Below are positions 35,882-44,808 of a stretch of DNA of 64,000 bases, in pieces (within the stretch, counting starts at the first letter, position 1; each line of letters opens with the position of its first letter). The stretch comes from SURF-33 sp964598885 (GTDB lineage: Bacteria > Desulfobacterota > Desulfobacteria > Desulfobacterales > Desulfosalsimonadaceae). The position numbers and the translations under genes were made by a program. The notes beneath the pieces were generated by a model. That model saw nothing but the letters and a program-made list of their open reading frames with translations, was not told the origin of the DNA and did not search any database. The stretch spans positions 18,794 to 82,793 of the forward strand of contig CAZRES010000002.1 of the NCBI GenBank assembly GCA_964598885.1. The letters run 5' to 3'.

Positions 35882-36127
35882 TCAAACATCATACGTGCCG
35901 ATAAAGGGAAGCAGGGCAATGGTGCGCGCCCGCTTGATTTCCCTCGCCAGTTCCCGTTGATGCTTGGCGCAGGTCCCCGAGATTCGCCTGGGGATGATCT
36001 TGGCCCGTTCGGTAATGAAGTATTTCAGGGTGCCGGGATCCTTGTAATTGATTTTCAGGTTGCTGTCGGCGCAGAAACGGCAGACTTTTCTTCGGTGAAA
36101 AAATCTTCTTTTTTGTGTAAAAGCCAT
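35882..36127 (-). CDS. rpsR: 30S ribosomal protein S18
   Basis: 81 residues. The basic KRRFFHRRKVCRFC start, DPGTLKYFITERAKIIPRRISGTCAKHQREL core and RARTIALLPF end are diagnostic. Its ATG overlaps the rpsF stop by one base (TGATG). CRFC and the later Cys suggest the zinc-binding type of S18. S6 and S18 bind 16S rRNA together. Confidence 0.98.
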   Translation of the reverse strand: MAFTQKRRFFHRRKVCRFCADSNLKINYKDPGTLKYFITERAKIIPRRISGTCAKHQRELAREIKRARTIALLPFIGTYDV

Positions 36128-36609
36128 CAGGACTGTTCCTCCGTATCGGGTGCGGACGGCGTGGTATCGACGGTCGCAGGTTTGTTTTCATCAGTTTCTT
36201 CCGCCGATTCGGATTCAGCGGTCTGATCGGCTGCCCGTTCATCGGAAACGGTTTCTTCGCTGGTGCCGACGGCTTCGGTTTCCGCCGGAGTCATGGCCGC
36301 TTTCAAAGCCTCAACATCCGCATCCTTGTCGATGAGAATGGTCATAAACTTGAGAATGCGGTAATTCAGCCGGAAATTCCGCTCCAGTTCGTCGACCAGA
36401 GCGCCGTCGCCGCAATAATCGAGACGTACATACCGCCCCTGTTTCTTTTTTTTGATTTCATAGGCCAGCTTACGAACGCCCCAGTTATCGGCTATCAGAA
36501 GTTCGCCGTTTTTCTGGGTAAACGCGGAATTGACCTTTTCCATGATCACATCCCGATCCGCATCGGTCGTATCGGCGTCAATGATAAAGATGGTTTCGTA
36601 ATGGTTCAT
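36127..36609 (-). CDS. rpsF: 30S ribosomal protein S6 with acidic C-terminal extension
   Basis: 160 residues from ATG 36609, which follows AAAGGAG; the frame is open 14 codons further but that part is not S6. The S6 fold occupies residues 1-95 (MNHYETIFIID, GVRKLAYEIKKKKQGRYV, LERNFRLNYRILKF). A 60-residue tail rich in Glu, Thr, Ala and Ser (TAESESAEETDENK) follows; E. coli S6 also has a modifiable Glu tail, but much shorter. First gene of the ribosomal-replication operon. Confidence 0.96.
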   Translation of the reverse strand: MNHYETIFIIDADTTDADRDVIMEKVNSAFTQKNGELLIADNWGVRKLAYEIKKKKQGRYVRLDYCGDGALVDELERNFRLNYRILKFMTILIDKDADVEALKAAMTPAETEAVGTSEETVSDERAADQTAESESAEETDENKPATVDTTPSAPDTEEQS

Positions 36610-36710
36610 CGGCACTCCTTTCGGGTTTAAAGCCCCGCGCAAACGGAGCAAGGATTAAAAACACATAAAACTATACTGCCATATTGATCATATTTTTTAA
36701 AAAATCATTT

Positions 36711-36739
36711 TAAATACCTTTTCTTCCGATTTCTGTCAA
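36711..36739 (-). promoter_or_regulatory. Promoter of the rpsF-rpsR operon
   Basis: On the minus strand a perfect -35 TTGACA (36739-36734) and TATTTA (36716-36711) are 17 bp apart. The leader to the rpsF ATG would be about 95 nt and includes an AT-rich palindrome (ATTTTTTAAAAAAT, 36692-36705). An S6:S18 autoregulatory leader is possible but I could not fold one with confidence. Confidence 0.7.
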
Positions 36740-36832
36740 GAAATTTTCACCAGGAGCTTTATCCCACATGCGCGACAAGCCCAGTGCTGATCAGTAAAAT
36801 AGCCATCCCGCATGAGACCCGGAAAAAAAGAG

Positions 36833-36867
36833 TTGACTGATAAGAAAAATCAATGTTATTTAATAAT
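36833..36867 (+). promoter_or_regulatory. perR promoter region with probable PerR box
   Basis: TTGACT (36833-36838) is a good -35. The AT-rich palindrome TTATT-T-AATAA (36856-36866) covers the expected -10. It is preceded by AATGTTAT, an 8-mer repeated in reverse in front of katG. A regulator bound here would block its own promoter, the usual PerR arrangement. Confidence 0.5.
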
Positions 36868-36894
36868 CAATATCATTTAAAAGGGAGGGTTCAC

Positions 36895-37338
36895 TTGACG
36901 GATTCCAAAAAAAGATTTGACGTCATCATCCGAAAATTAAGGAACGACGGCTACAAGATAACACCCCAGCGTCTGGCTATCGTTAACATTCTTGCCGAAA
37001 GTGAGGGGCATCCCAGTGTTGAAAATATTCATGCCCGGATCACAAAAGATTTCCCGACAATAAGCCTGGCCACTGTATACAAAAATATTTTATTAATTAA
37101 GTCGCTTGGAGAGGTTCTAGAGATCGGGTTTCCGGATGGGAGCAACCGGTATGATGGAAAGCGACCTTATCCCCACCCGCACGTCGTGTGCATCATGTGC
37201 AAAAAAATTGTGGACCGGGAACTCGACAGCCTGGACGGCATGAAAGAAGCGGTGGCGGCGGAAACCAATTTCCGGATTCTGAATTACCGGCTGGACTTTT
37301 TCGGCATATGCAGCGATTGCCTGGCAAGTGAAGTCTGA
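36895..37338 (+). CDS. perR: PerR-type Fur-family peroxide-responsive repressor
   Basis: 147 residues from TTG 36895, selected because AAGGGAGGG ends 5 bp upstream; the longer ORF from 36853 lacks a ribosome-binding site. The winged helix has KITPQRLAIVNIL and ISLATVYKNILLI. Two CxxC pairs (CIMC and CSDC) form the structural zinc site. The regulatory-metal ligands SNRYD, PHPHVVC and IVDRE include an Asp where Fur usually has Glu, which favours a PerR-type iron sensor. It lies directly upstream of katG on the same strand, 41 bp away, the classical target. Confidence 0.88.
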   Translation: MTDSKKRFDVIIRKLRNDGYKITPQRLAIVNILAESEGHPSVENIHARITKDFPTISLATVYKNILLIKSLGEVLEIGFPDGSNRYDGKRPYPHPHVVCIMCKKIVDRELDSLDGMKEAVAAETNFRILNYRLDFFGICSDCLASEV

Positions 37339-37344
37339 GCGGTA

Positions 37345-37360
37345 TAAATGTATAACATTA
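37345..37360 (+). promoter_or_regulatory. Probable PerR operator in front of katG
   Basis: AATGT-ATA-ACATT (37347-37359) is a perfect palindrome just upstream of the katG ribosome-binding site. Its reverse strand reads AATGTTAT followed by an AT-rich half site and matches 12 of 16 bases of the element in the perR promoter. Confidence 0.5.
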
Positions 37361-37379
37361 AAAAAAAGGAGAAGACCAT

Positions 37380-39563
37380 ATGAGTAAAGACTCCGCGCCT
37401 CCCCTGATGGGATCCACTTCCGGCGGCGGCATATCGAATCAGGACTGGTGGCCGAATCAGGTGAATCTCAAGATTCTTCATCAGCATTCTTCCAAAAGCA
37501 ATCCCATGGGGGAGAGGTTCAATTATGGTGACGAATTCAAGAAACTCGACCTGGGGGCCTTAAAAAAGGACCTCTATGCCCTGATGACCGACTCCCGGAG
37601 CTGGTGGCCGGCGGATTACGGACACTATGGGGGTCTTTTTATCCGGATGGCGTGGCACAGCGCGGGCACCTACCGCATGGGCGACGGCCGCGGGGGTGCG
37701 GGATCCGGCTCTCAGCGTCTGGCGCCCCTTAACAGCTGGCCGGACAACGCGAACCTGGACAAGGCGCGCCGTCTTCTCTGGCCGATAAAGCAAAAATACG
37801 GCCGCAAGATCTCCTGGGCCGACCTCATGGTTCTTGCCGGCAACTGCGCCCTTGAGTCCATGGGATTCAAGACCTTCGGCTTTGCCGGCGGGCGTGAGGA
37901 CGTCTGGGAGCCCGAAGAAGATATTTACTGGGGGACCGAGAGTGAATGGCTTGGCGACAAGCGTTACTCCGGAGACCGGGAACTCGAGAACCCCCTGGCC
38001 GCCGTGCAGATGGGTCTGATTTACGTGAACCCGGAGGGTCCCAACGGGAATCCGGATCCGGTGGCGTCCGGTCGCGATGTCCGGGAGACCTTCGCGCGCA
38101 TGGCCATGAACGACGAGGAGACCGTGGCGCTGGTCGCCGGCGGGCACACCTTCGGCAAGTGTCATGGCGCGGGAGACCCGGCGCATGTCGGTCCGGAGCC
38201 CGAAGCCGGTCTCATTGAAGAACAGGGTCTGGGATGGAAGAGCAGCTTCGGCAGCGGCAAGGGAGATGACACCATCACCAGCGGTCTTGAAGGCGCGTGG
38301 ACGCCCAATCCCATCAAGTGGGACACGGGCTATTTCGACATGTTGTTCGGCTATGAATGGGAATTGATAAAAAGCCCTGCCGGAGCGTATCAGTGGGCGC
38401 CAAAGGATGTGGCGGACAAGGATCTCGCGCCATCGGCCCACGATCCGTCAAAGCGGTTTCCGACCATGATGAGCACGGCGGACCTGGCCCTTAAGTTCGA
38501 CCCGGTCTATGAGCCGATTGCGCGGCGTTTTCACAAGAATCCGGAAGAGTTCGCGGATGCGTTCGCCCGGGCGTGGTTTAAGCTGACCCACCGGGACATG
38601 GGTCCCCGGTCGCGCTATCTCGGCCCGGAAGTGCCCGAGGAAGAGCTCATCTGGCAGGATCCGGTGCCCGCCGTCGATCATGAACTGATCGACGCGGCCG
38701 ACATCGCGGACCTCAAGGCCAAAATCCTTGATTCGGGTCTGTCCATTCCCGAACTCGTTTCCACGGCGTGGGCGGCGGCCTCCACGTTTCGAGGTTCCGA
38801 CAAGCGCGGCGGCGCCAACGGAGCGCGCATCCGTCTATCGCCGCAAAAGGACTGGGAAATCAACCAGCCCGCGCAACTTTCAAAAGTTCTTCAGATTCTC
38901 GAGTCGATCCAAAAGGCGTTCAACCATGCCCAGTCCGGCGGAAAAAAGGTCTCGCTTGCGGATATGATCGTCATGGGCGGATGTGCCGGCGTCGAACAGG
39001 CGGCGAAAAATGCGGGTCACCATGTGACGGTTCCCTTCACACCGGGGCGCACGGATGCTTCCCAGGAGCAGACCGAAGGGGAATCGTTTGCCGTTCTCGA
39101 GCCGGTTGCCGACGGGTTTCGCAACTACCTCAAAACCAGATACGCCGTATCGGCAGAACAATTGCTGGTTGACCGTGCGCAACTGTTGACCCTTACCGCG
39201 CCGGAGATGACGGTTCTTATCGGCGGCATGCGCGCGTTGAACGCCAACCTCGGTCAATCCGCCCACGGCGTCTTCACCAGGCGGGCAGAGACGCTCACCA
39301 ATGACTTTTTCGTGAATCTTCTTGACATGAGCACGGGATGGAAGCCGACCACGGAAGATGAGGAGGTGTTCGAGGGTTATGACCGCGAGACCGGCGAACG
39401 CAAATGGACCGGCACCCGTGTGGATTTGATTTTTGGTTCAAACTCCCAACTCCGGGCGTTGGCGGAAGTCTATGCATGCGAGGACTCCCAGGAGAAGTTC
39501 GTGCACGACTTTGCAGCGGCCTGGAACAAGGTAATGAACCTTGACCGCTTTGATCTGACTTGA
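37380..39563 (+). CDS. katG: Catalase-peroxidase
   Basis: 727 residues with both halves of the duplicated peroxidase fold. The distal site RMAWH holds Arg89, Trp92 and His93; the proximal haem ligand is His256 in AGGHTFGK. Trp92, Tyr215 (LIYVNPEG) and Met241 (RMAMND) can form the Trp-Tyr-Met adduct needed for catalase activity. It removes hydrogen peroxide in the cytoplasm. AAAAGGAGAAG precedes the ATG. Ala and Arg codons use GCG and CGC noticeably more than neighbouring genes, hinting at acquisition by transfer. Control by the adjacent PerR is likely. Confidence 0.97.
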   Translation: MSKDSAPPLMGSTSGGGISNQDWWPNQVNLKILHQHSSKSNPMGERFNYGDEFKKLDLGALKKDLYALMTDSRSWWPADYGHYGGLFIRMAWHSAGTYRMGDGRGGAGSGSQRLAPLNSWPDNANLDKARRLLWPIKQKYGRKISWADLMVLAGNCALESMGFKTFGFAGGREDVWEPEEDIYWGTESEWLGDKRYSGDRELENPLAAVQMGLIYVNPEGPNGNPDPVASGRDVRETFARMAMNDEETVALVAGGHTFGKCHGAGDPAHVGPEPEAGLIEEQGLGWKSSFGSGKGDDTITSGLEGAWTPNPIKWDTGYFDMLFGYEWELIKSPAGAYQWAPKDVADKDLAPSAHDPSKRFPTMMSTADLALKFDPVYEPIARRFHKNPEEFADAFARAWFKLTHRDMGPRSRYLGPEVPEEELIWQDPVPAVDHELIDAADIADLKAKILDSGLSIPELVSTAWAAASTFRGSDKRGGANGARIRLSPQKDWEINQPAQLSKVLQILESIQKAFNHAQSGGKKVSLADMIVMGGCAGVEQAAKNAGHHVTVPFTPGRTDASQEQTEGESFAVLEPVADGFRNYLKTRYAVSAEQLLVDRAQLLTLTAPEMTVLIGGMRALNANLGQSAHGVFTRRAETLTNDFFVNLLDMSTGWKPTTEDEEVFEGYDRETGERKWTGTRVDLIFGSNSQLRALAEVYACEDSQEKFVHDFAAAWNKVMNLDRFDLT

Positions 39564-39667
39564 TGCAGCACAAACGGCTTTGCGATCTACCACAGCCTAT
39601 TCCGTTGGCAAATCGGATGATGCGTCGCGATCACCGCGTCCGTGAATTCCCGGGCACTGGACGTTGG

Positions 39668-39690
39668 AAAAAAAACCGGCCTCAGCCGGT
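39668..39690 (-). terminator. Rho-independent terminator containing the stop codon of the acyl-CoA synthetase
   Basis: On the minus strand ACCGGC and GCCGGT form a 6-bp stem with loop TGAG, followed by a run of eight T. The TGA in the loop (39684-39682) is the stop codon of the upstream gene, so the last two codons and the terminator stem are the same bases. Confidence 0.8.
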
Positions 39691-41340
39691 GATCCGGTCC
39701 GGGCCCGGGAACATCTCCCTGGAGAGTTCCTGGAGCTTGTATTTCTGTATTTTGCCGCTGGCGGTCAGAGGATAGCTTTCCACAAAGGCAATATGTTTGG
39801 GGATCTTATAGCGGCTGATCCGCCCCCGGCAGAAATCTTTGATATCCTCGGCGGTCAGATCAGCACCCGTTTTCCTGATGACAAACGCCCCGATTTCTTC
39901 GCCGTATTTTCTGCTGGGGACCCCCACCACCTGGACGTCGACAATGCCGTCAAGCCGGTAGAGAAACTCCTCGATTTCCCGGGGATAAATGTTTTCGCCG
40001 CCGCGGATGATCATGTCCTTGCGGCGGCCGGTGATGGTCAGGTAGCCGTCGGCGTCCATCACGCCGAGGTCGCCGGTGTGGAGCCAGCCCATTGCGTCGA
40101 TGGTTTCGGCCGTGGCATCGGGCATGTTGTAGTAGCCCTTCATGACGTTGTACCCGCGGCAGCAGACCTCTCCCTGTTGCCCCGGATCCAGGGTTCGCCC
40201 GGTTTCCGGATCGATGATCTTCACCTCGATATGGGGCATGGAAGGCCCCACGGTTTCGGTGCGGCGGCGCAGGTCATCGCCCGGCAGGGTCTGGGTGAGC
40301 ACTGGCGAACCTTCGGTCAGACCGTAACAGATGGTGATTTCGTGCATATTCATCCGGTCGATGACCTGGCGCATCACGTGGACCGGACAGGAGGAACCGG
40401 CCATGATGCCGGTGCGCAGGGAGGAAAAATCAAACTTGGCAAACAGCTTGTGATCGAGCACGGCGATAAACATGGTGGGTACCCCATAGAGCGCCGTGCA
40501 TCGCTCCTGCTCCACGGATGCCATCACCTGTACGGGATCGAATTTTTCGAGCACCACCAGAGCGGCCCCGTGACTCACCGCCGCCAGCACGCCTAAAACG
40601 CACCCGAAGCAGTGAAACAGCGGAACCGGCAGACAGATGCGGTCGTCGGAAGTGAAGTTCTGGTTTTTCCCGATCCAAAATCCGTTGTTGGCGATATTGT
40701 AGTGGCTCAGCATCACGCCCTTGGGAAATCCGGTGGTGCCGGAGGTATATTGCATGTTCACCACGTCGTGGGGGTCGAGTTCCCGCTGCCGGGCCGCGTA
40801 ATCGGCCGGCGATGTCAGGGCAGCCATGGCCGTCACTTCGGGAAGGGCGTACATGCCCCGGTGCTTTTCCATCCCCAGAAAAAAGACCCGCCGCAAATGG
40901 GGAAACCTGGCGCTCTGGAGGTCTCCGCGATCCTGGGTTTTGAGTTCGGGAACCAGGTCGTAGACCACCTGGAGATAGTCGGTGTCCATGTACCCATCGA
41001 TCAGAAACAGGTTTTCGCACTCAGACTGCTGGAGCAGGTAGGCCAGCTCCGCTGTTTTGTAGCTGGTGTTGACGGTCAGGAGCACGGCCCCGATTCTGGC
41101 CGTGGCAAACTGCAGCGCCGCCCAGTAGGGGATATTGGTCGCCCACACCGCCACCTTTTCGCCCCGGGCGATACCTAACGCCATGAGTCCTCTCGCCAGT
41201 CGGTCGACGGTTTCGCCGAACTGACGGTAGGTCATGCGGAAATCGCGGTCGACGTAAATCAGTGCGTCATTGTCCGGGCAGCGCTCGATGGTTTCGTCGA
41301 GGAGCTGCCCCAGGGTGATACTGCGCAGTGCGTCACTCAT
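39682..41340 (-). CDS. Acyl-CoA synthetase (AMP-forming)
   Basis: 552 residues of the ANL superfamily. AMP-binding motif YTSGTTGFPKGVMLSH, then YGLTEGSP, the GWLHTGDLGVMDADGYLTITGR hinge region, and the C-terminal RGGENIYPREIEEFL and SGKIQKYKL with the catalytic Lys. It activates a carboxylic acid to an acyl-CoA, probably a medium- or long-chain fatty acid judged from the FadD-like spacing; the substrate is not determinable here. It starts 9 bp after an XRE-cupin regulator gene on the same strand, a pairing often seen with these ligases. Its stop lies in the terminator loop. Confidence 0.92.
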   Translation of the reverse strand: MSDALRSITLGQLLDETIERCPDNDALIYVDRDFRMTYRQFGETVDRLARGLMALGIARGEKVAVWATNIPYWAALQFATARIGAVLLTVNTSYKTAELAYLLQQSECENLFLIDGYMDTDYLQVVYDLVPELKTQDRGDLQSARFPHLRRVFFLGMEKHRGMYALPEVTAMAALTSPADYAARQRELDPHDVVNMQYTSGTTGFPKGVMLSHYNIANNGFWIGKNQNFTSDDRICLPVPLFHCFGCVLGVLAAVSHGAALVVLEKFDPVQVMASVEQERCTALYGVPTMFIAVLDHKLFAKFDFSSLRTGIMAGSSCPVHVMRQVIDRMNMHEITICYGLTEGSPVLTQTLPGDDLRRRTETVGPSMPHIEVKIIDPETGRTLDPGQQGEVCCRGYNVMKGYYNMPDATAETIDAMGWLHTGDLGVMDADGYLTITGRRKDMIIRGGENIYPREIEEFLYRLDGIVDVQVVGVPSRKYGEEIGAFVIRKTGADLTAEDIKDFCRGRISRYKIPKHIAFVESYPLTASGKIQKYKLQELSREMFPGPDRITG

Positions 41341-41349
41341 GGTCTGCTC

Positions 41350-41919
41350 CTATCTCGGAATGTAAAGCACCGCATAGATGGCGGCCGGGTCGGCCCCCTT
41401 GCAGCTCACGTTATGCGGAACGATCGAGTTATAGTAAATGCTGTCCCCGACCGTCAGCAGATGGGTTTCGTTTCCGTAGATGACCTCCACCTGACCGCTC
41501 TGCACCACAATGAATTCTTCCCCCTCATGGCTGGAAAGCGGCTTTTCTTCGGCTGACGCCGGCATCAACTCCACGTAAAAGGGTTCCATGTGGCGGTCGC
41601 TTTTTCCGTTGCCAAGGGAATAGAACTTCAGATCGACCGGCTTGTTCTTGCCCCGCAGCATGCTCAGTTCGCTCTTGCGCTCCCCCACACGTATCAGCAG
41701 CGGATCACGGCTCAGCTGGTCGTCCAGAAACGTTCCCAGCCTCACATCAAGGGCCCGGGCAATTTTTAACAGCGGTCCCAGGGAGGGATATACATTGTCC
41801 TCAATCACCGAGGTGAGAAAATCAGCGGACAGCCCGGTCCGTTGCGCCAGATCCGCCAGTCCGATTTCGTTTTGGTCCATGAACGCCTGGATGCGAGGAC
41901 CCACTTTTTCTGTTTTCAT
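41350..41919 (-). CDS. XRE-family regulator with C-terminal cupin domain
   Basis: 189 residues from ATG 41919, selected because GGAG lies at the proper distance; the frame is open 77 codons further upstream but that part overlaps an unlikely region. A Cro/CI-type helix-turn-helix occupies about residues 18-62 (GLADLAQRTGLSADFLTSVIED, PSLGPLLKIARALDV). A cupin domain follows with LSSHEGEEFIVVQSGQVEV and VPHNVSC. Such proteins sense small molecules through the cupin and control adjoining operons. It is encoded directly upstream of the acyl-CoA synthetase and probably regulates it. Confidence 0.88.
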   Translation of the reverse strand: MKTEKVGPRIQAFMDQNEIGLADLAQRTGLSADFLTSVIEDNVYPSLGPLLKIARALDVRLGTFLDDQLSRDPLLIRVGERKSELSMLRGKNKPVDLKFYSLGNGKSDRHMEPFYVELMPASAEEKPLSSHEGEEFIVVQSGQVEVIYGNETHLLTVGDSIYYNSIVPHNVSCKGADPAAIYAVLYIPR

Positions 41920-42193
41920 AGTGTCTCCAAACGAGGATGCGATGTTCATCGTAAAACAGTTGTTCCGCATAACGGCTTCGTGCTCGGACGGATGCCTTGT
42001 CCAAGCCCGGGAACCGCTCTTTACCATATTTACAAAACAGATGCCTATACTCCATGATGGCATAAATGGCAAATAAATATAAAACGGCCATGTCTGAAAA
42101 ATGGAGGCGGGATCCGGAAAACGGTTCCCAGGGGGTTTGACCCGAATCAATATGAAGGGCGGGCAAAAAAGGTAGGTTGCGGACGGCGTGGTC

Positions 42194-44401
42194 TTATTCG
42201 TCTTTTCCGGGATCCACGTATCGACTGTAAAGCTGCTCGATGGCGGCCGGATCGCCGATGAACGTCACGTGATCGCCGTCTTTCAGCTCCGTTTTCCCGA
42301 CGGGTTCGAAACTTTCCTTGCGACGCCGCAGCATGGCCACGAATGCGCCGGACGGAATGTCGATCTCCCGGATCTGCCGGCCCACAAGCGGCCGCGTGGG
42401 GTCTTCGTCGCCGATGAAGAGTTCCAGGAATCTCGAGTCCCGCATAACGATTTCCTTTAATTTCCGGGGATTTTCGATCCGACGCAGGGCGTCGACGAAA
42501 GAAGGGTTTTCGGCGCGCGCGGCAAGTTCCGCCAGGATCCGCAGGTGCTGGGCCGCTTTTTCCTTGGGACTCACCAGAATAATGATCCCGAACACATCGC
42601 AGGAATTCACCTGCGTTTGCGTAGGGTCGTCCGGGGGCAGGAAAACACAAACCCCTCCACGTGAACGGGCGATGACCATTTCGGAACGCTTCACCGTGGC
42701 CGAACGGAAATGCAGCAGGGCCATCCCCTGCGAAATGGGAGCGCCGCCGTATCGGCCGGTATCGATGAGACGTTTTGCAATATCTTCAGGCTTCAGGGAA
42801 ATTCGCCGGGCCAGCAATTCCGATGCCCGATTCACGATTTCCTCAAACCCCTTCCCGTTTGTGACATCAAAAACATAGGCGCGCTCCACAATGTCATCGA
42901 AGGGGTCGTCTTCCCGCAGACCTTTTTCCTTTATAATCTCGCGAAATTCTGTCTGGAGGCCGGGATGGCGGTAGCGGCCGAGGCGTTCAAACACGTGATG
43001 GATCGCGCCGTATCGATTGACCCTGGCCCGGGCGTATCGGAAATACCAGACAATGCCGAAAGCGACCACACCGGCGCAAACCAGGCTGGTCAGCCAGCCC
43101 ATTTCCACGATGAGCCACCCGCTGATGAGAACGCCGGCAAGGGGCAGCCAGGGATAGAACGGAACCCGGAATCCCGGATCGTAACCTTCAATCCGGCTTT
43201 CGCGCATGACGATCACCGCCAGGTTGATTAAGGCAAACACCAGGAGATTAAACGTGCTGCCCAACTTGGCGACCCCCTCTGTCGAAAGAATCAGAATGAA
43301 CAGGATCATGGCGGCGCCGGTCAACAGGATCGCCGGTACAGGAGTATGAAACCGGCCGAGAGTTTCAAAACGTGCGGGCATAAGCCTGTCCCGAGCCATT
43401 GCCAGAGGATATCGGCTGGCCGAGAGGATCCCGGCATTGCCCGTGGAAGTAAATGCCGCCATGGCGGCGATACTGACCAGCACAACGCCGGCGGCTGCGG
43501 GAATCCATTGGAATATGGCGTATGAGGCGCTGGCCACCGGGGATAGATCCCCGCGCAGACTCTCCGGATCAAGTACGGCGATCATGATGAAAACGCCCAT
43601 CACATAGACAATGGTCGCTGTGGCCAGGGAGAGGATAACGCCGAGGGGAAAGTTGCGTTCCGGCTGTCGAACCTCCTCGCTGATGCTGGCGACCTTTGTC
43701 AGTCCCGAATAGGAGATGAATACAATGCCGATCGTGCTGAACCAGCCCGAGAGACCATGCCCGGGGTGCAGAAACGGCGTATACTGATCCGCCAGCTGGC
43801 CTTCGGGCATCTGGGTCGCTACAAACCAGATGCCCTGGACGATAAAAAGCCCGAGCACGGCGAGCATGGTTACCACCAGCAGTCTCATCAAAGCGGTGGA
43901 CTCCTTGGCGCCGAAAATATTGAGCCCGACGAATACCAGAGTCAGACCAATCGCGAGCATCTTGACCAGCCAGATCGTCACGGCATCTCCGTGGGGCAGG
44001 TATTGGGCAATGCCCGGCATGATGGCCAGGTAGGCCCCCATGCCGAGTAGAGCAAAAGCGGATTTGAGAACCAGAGCCAGCCAGGTCCCGATTCCGGTAA
44101 CCGTTCCCATGGCCGGACCGAGACTGCGATCAAGGAAATAATAGGATCCTCCGGCCCGGGGCAGTGCCGTGGACAGTTCCAGTATGCATAGCATGGACGG
44201 GATCATCAGAATTCCGGCGACCAAGTAGGCCAGAACCGTGGCGGGCCCGCCCGTTGCCGCGGCGATCCCCGGAAGCAGAAAAAAGCCGGAGCTGAACATG
44301 GCCCCGGTGGAAATGCAGTAAACATCAAATAATCCAAGCTCTTTTTTGAGCTTGTCCGGTGTATCGGCCGGGAGCTTTTTCCCGGAAACCTTTGTCGTCA
44401 T
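42194..44401 (-). CDS. APC-superfamily amino acid permease fused to EIIA-like and RCK_C domains
   Basis: 735 residues from ATG 44401, which has GGGAG at good spacing; ATG 44407 is two codons earlier. Residues about 20-450 form a 12-helix APC transporter (GAMFSSGFFLLPGIAAATGGPA, ELSTALPRAGGSYYFLDR, FISYSGLTKVASISEEVRQPERNFP). A linker of about 70 residues leads to a PTS EIIA-2/PtsN-like domain (about 500-645), in which GMALLHFR keeps the phosphorylatable His. The C-terminal 80 residues (RPLVGRQIREIDIPSGAFVAMLRR, LKDGDHVTFIGDP) are an RCK_C/TrkA_C ligand-binding domain. The cytoplasmic parts suggest transport gated by phosphorylation or a small ligand. The substrate is unknown. Confidence 0.88.
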   Translation of the reverse strand: MTTKVSGKKLPADTPDKLKKELGLFDVYCISTGAMFSSGFFLLPGIAAATGGPATVLAYLVAGILMIPSMLCILELSTALPRAGGSYYFLDRSLGPAMGTVTGIGTWLALVLKSAFALLGMGAYLAIMPGIAQYLPHGDAVTIWLVKMLAIGLTLVFVGLNIFGAKESTALMRLLVVTMLAVLGLFIVQGIWFVATQMPEGQLADQYTPFLHPGHGLSGWFSTIGIVFISYSGLTKVASISEEVRQPERNFPLGVILSLATATIVYVMGVFIMIAVLDPESLRGDLSPVASASYAIFQWIPAAAGVVLVSIAAMAAFTSTGNAGILSASRYPLAMARDRLMPARFETLGRFHTPVPAILLTGAAMILFILILSTEGVAKLGSTFNLLVFALINLAVIVMRESRIEGYDPGFRVPFYPWLPLAGVLISGWLIVEMGWLTSLVCAGVVAFGIVWYFRYARARVNRYGAIHHVFERLGRYRHPGLQTEFREIIKEKGLREDDPFDDIVERAYVFDVTNGKGFEEIVNRASELLARRISLKPEDIAKRLIDTGRYGGAPISQGMALLHFRSATVKRSEMVIARSRGGVCVFLPPDDPTQTQVNSCDVFGIIILVSPKEKAAQHLRILAELAARAENPSFVDALRRIENPRKLKEIVMRDSRFLELFIGDEDPTRPLVGRQIREIDIPSGAFVAMLRRRKESFEPVGKTELKDGDHVTFIGDPAAIEQLYSRYVDPGKDE

Positions 44402-44407
44402 CGTCAT

Positions 44408-44808
44408 CTCCCGTTATAATATCTGAATTTTGACGAATCTTTCTAACAATACGCCGGAGAAGATCTGCACCCGCCGTTCCGGTTACCGTAACATTTTGAT
44501 ATTTTTTAACAGACGGATCCAGGCCGACCGGCTCAAGGATTTCATGGTTTTTATGAAATCGGGTGGAATTCTCCGCATGTTCGGAACAAAATAATACACC
44601 AAGCCTTCTTATCTCTGCAAGTCCCATTACTTTCAATCATGAAAGCCTAAAAGCGTCCTGCAAATCCGCGTAAACACGATGTGCCGGCTAAGCATTGACA
44701 TGGAAGATGATTTCTGAGACAAATTAAAATGGCTGCAGTAAGTTATTATCGCTGATGCTGTTTATCCATGAATCCGGAACCGGTCGTCCTTTGCCGTAAA
44801 GGAAAGCC
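44408..44808. other. Intergenic region between divergent APC and patatin genes
   Basis: About 400 bp with no supported gene. It contains one perfect 8-bp inverted repeat, GATTTCAT (44538-44545) and ATGAAATC (44553-44560), around GGTTTTT, which could be an operator or a weak hairpin. A TTGACA at about 44695 has no good -10 box at normal spacing. AAAGGAAAG immediately before 44809 is the patatin ribosome-binding site. Confidence 0.4.

Noticed and set aside
37560..38441. 293-codon minus-strand ORF
   Set aside because: Antisense inside katG.
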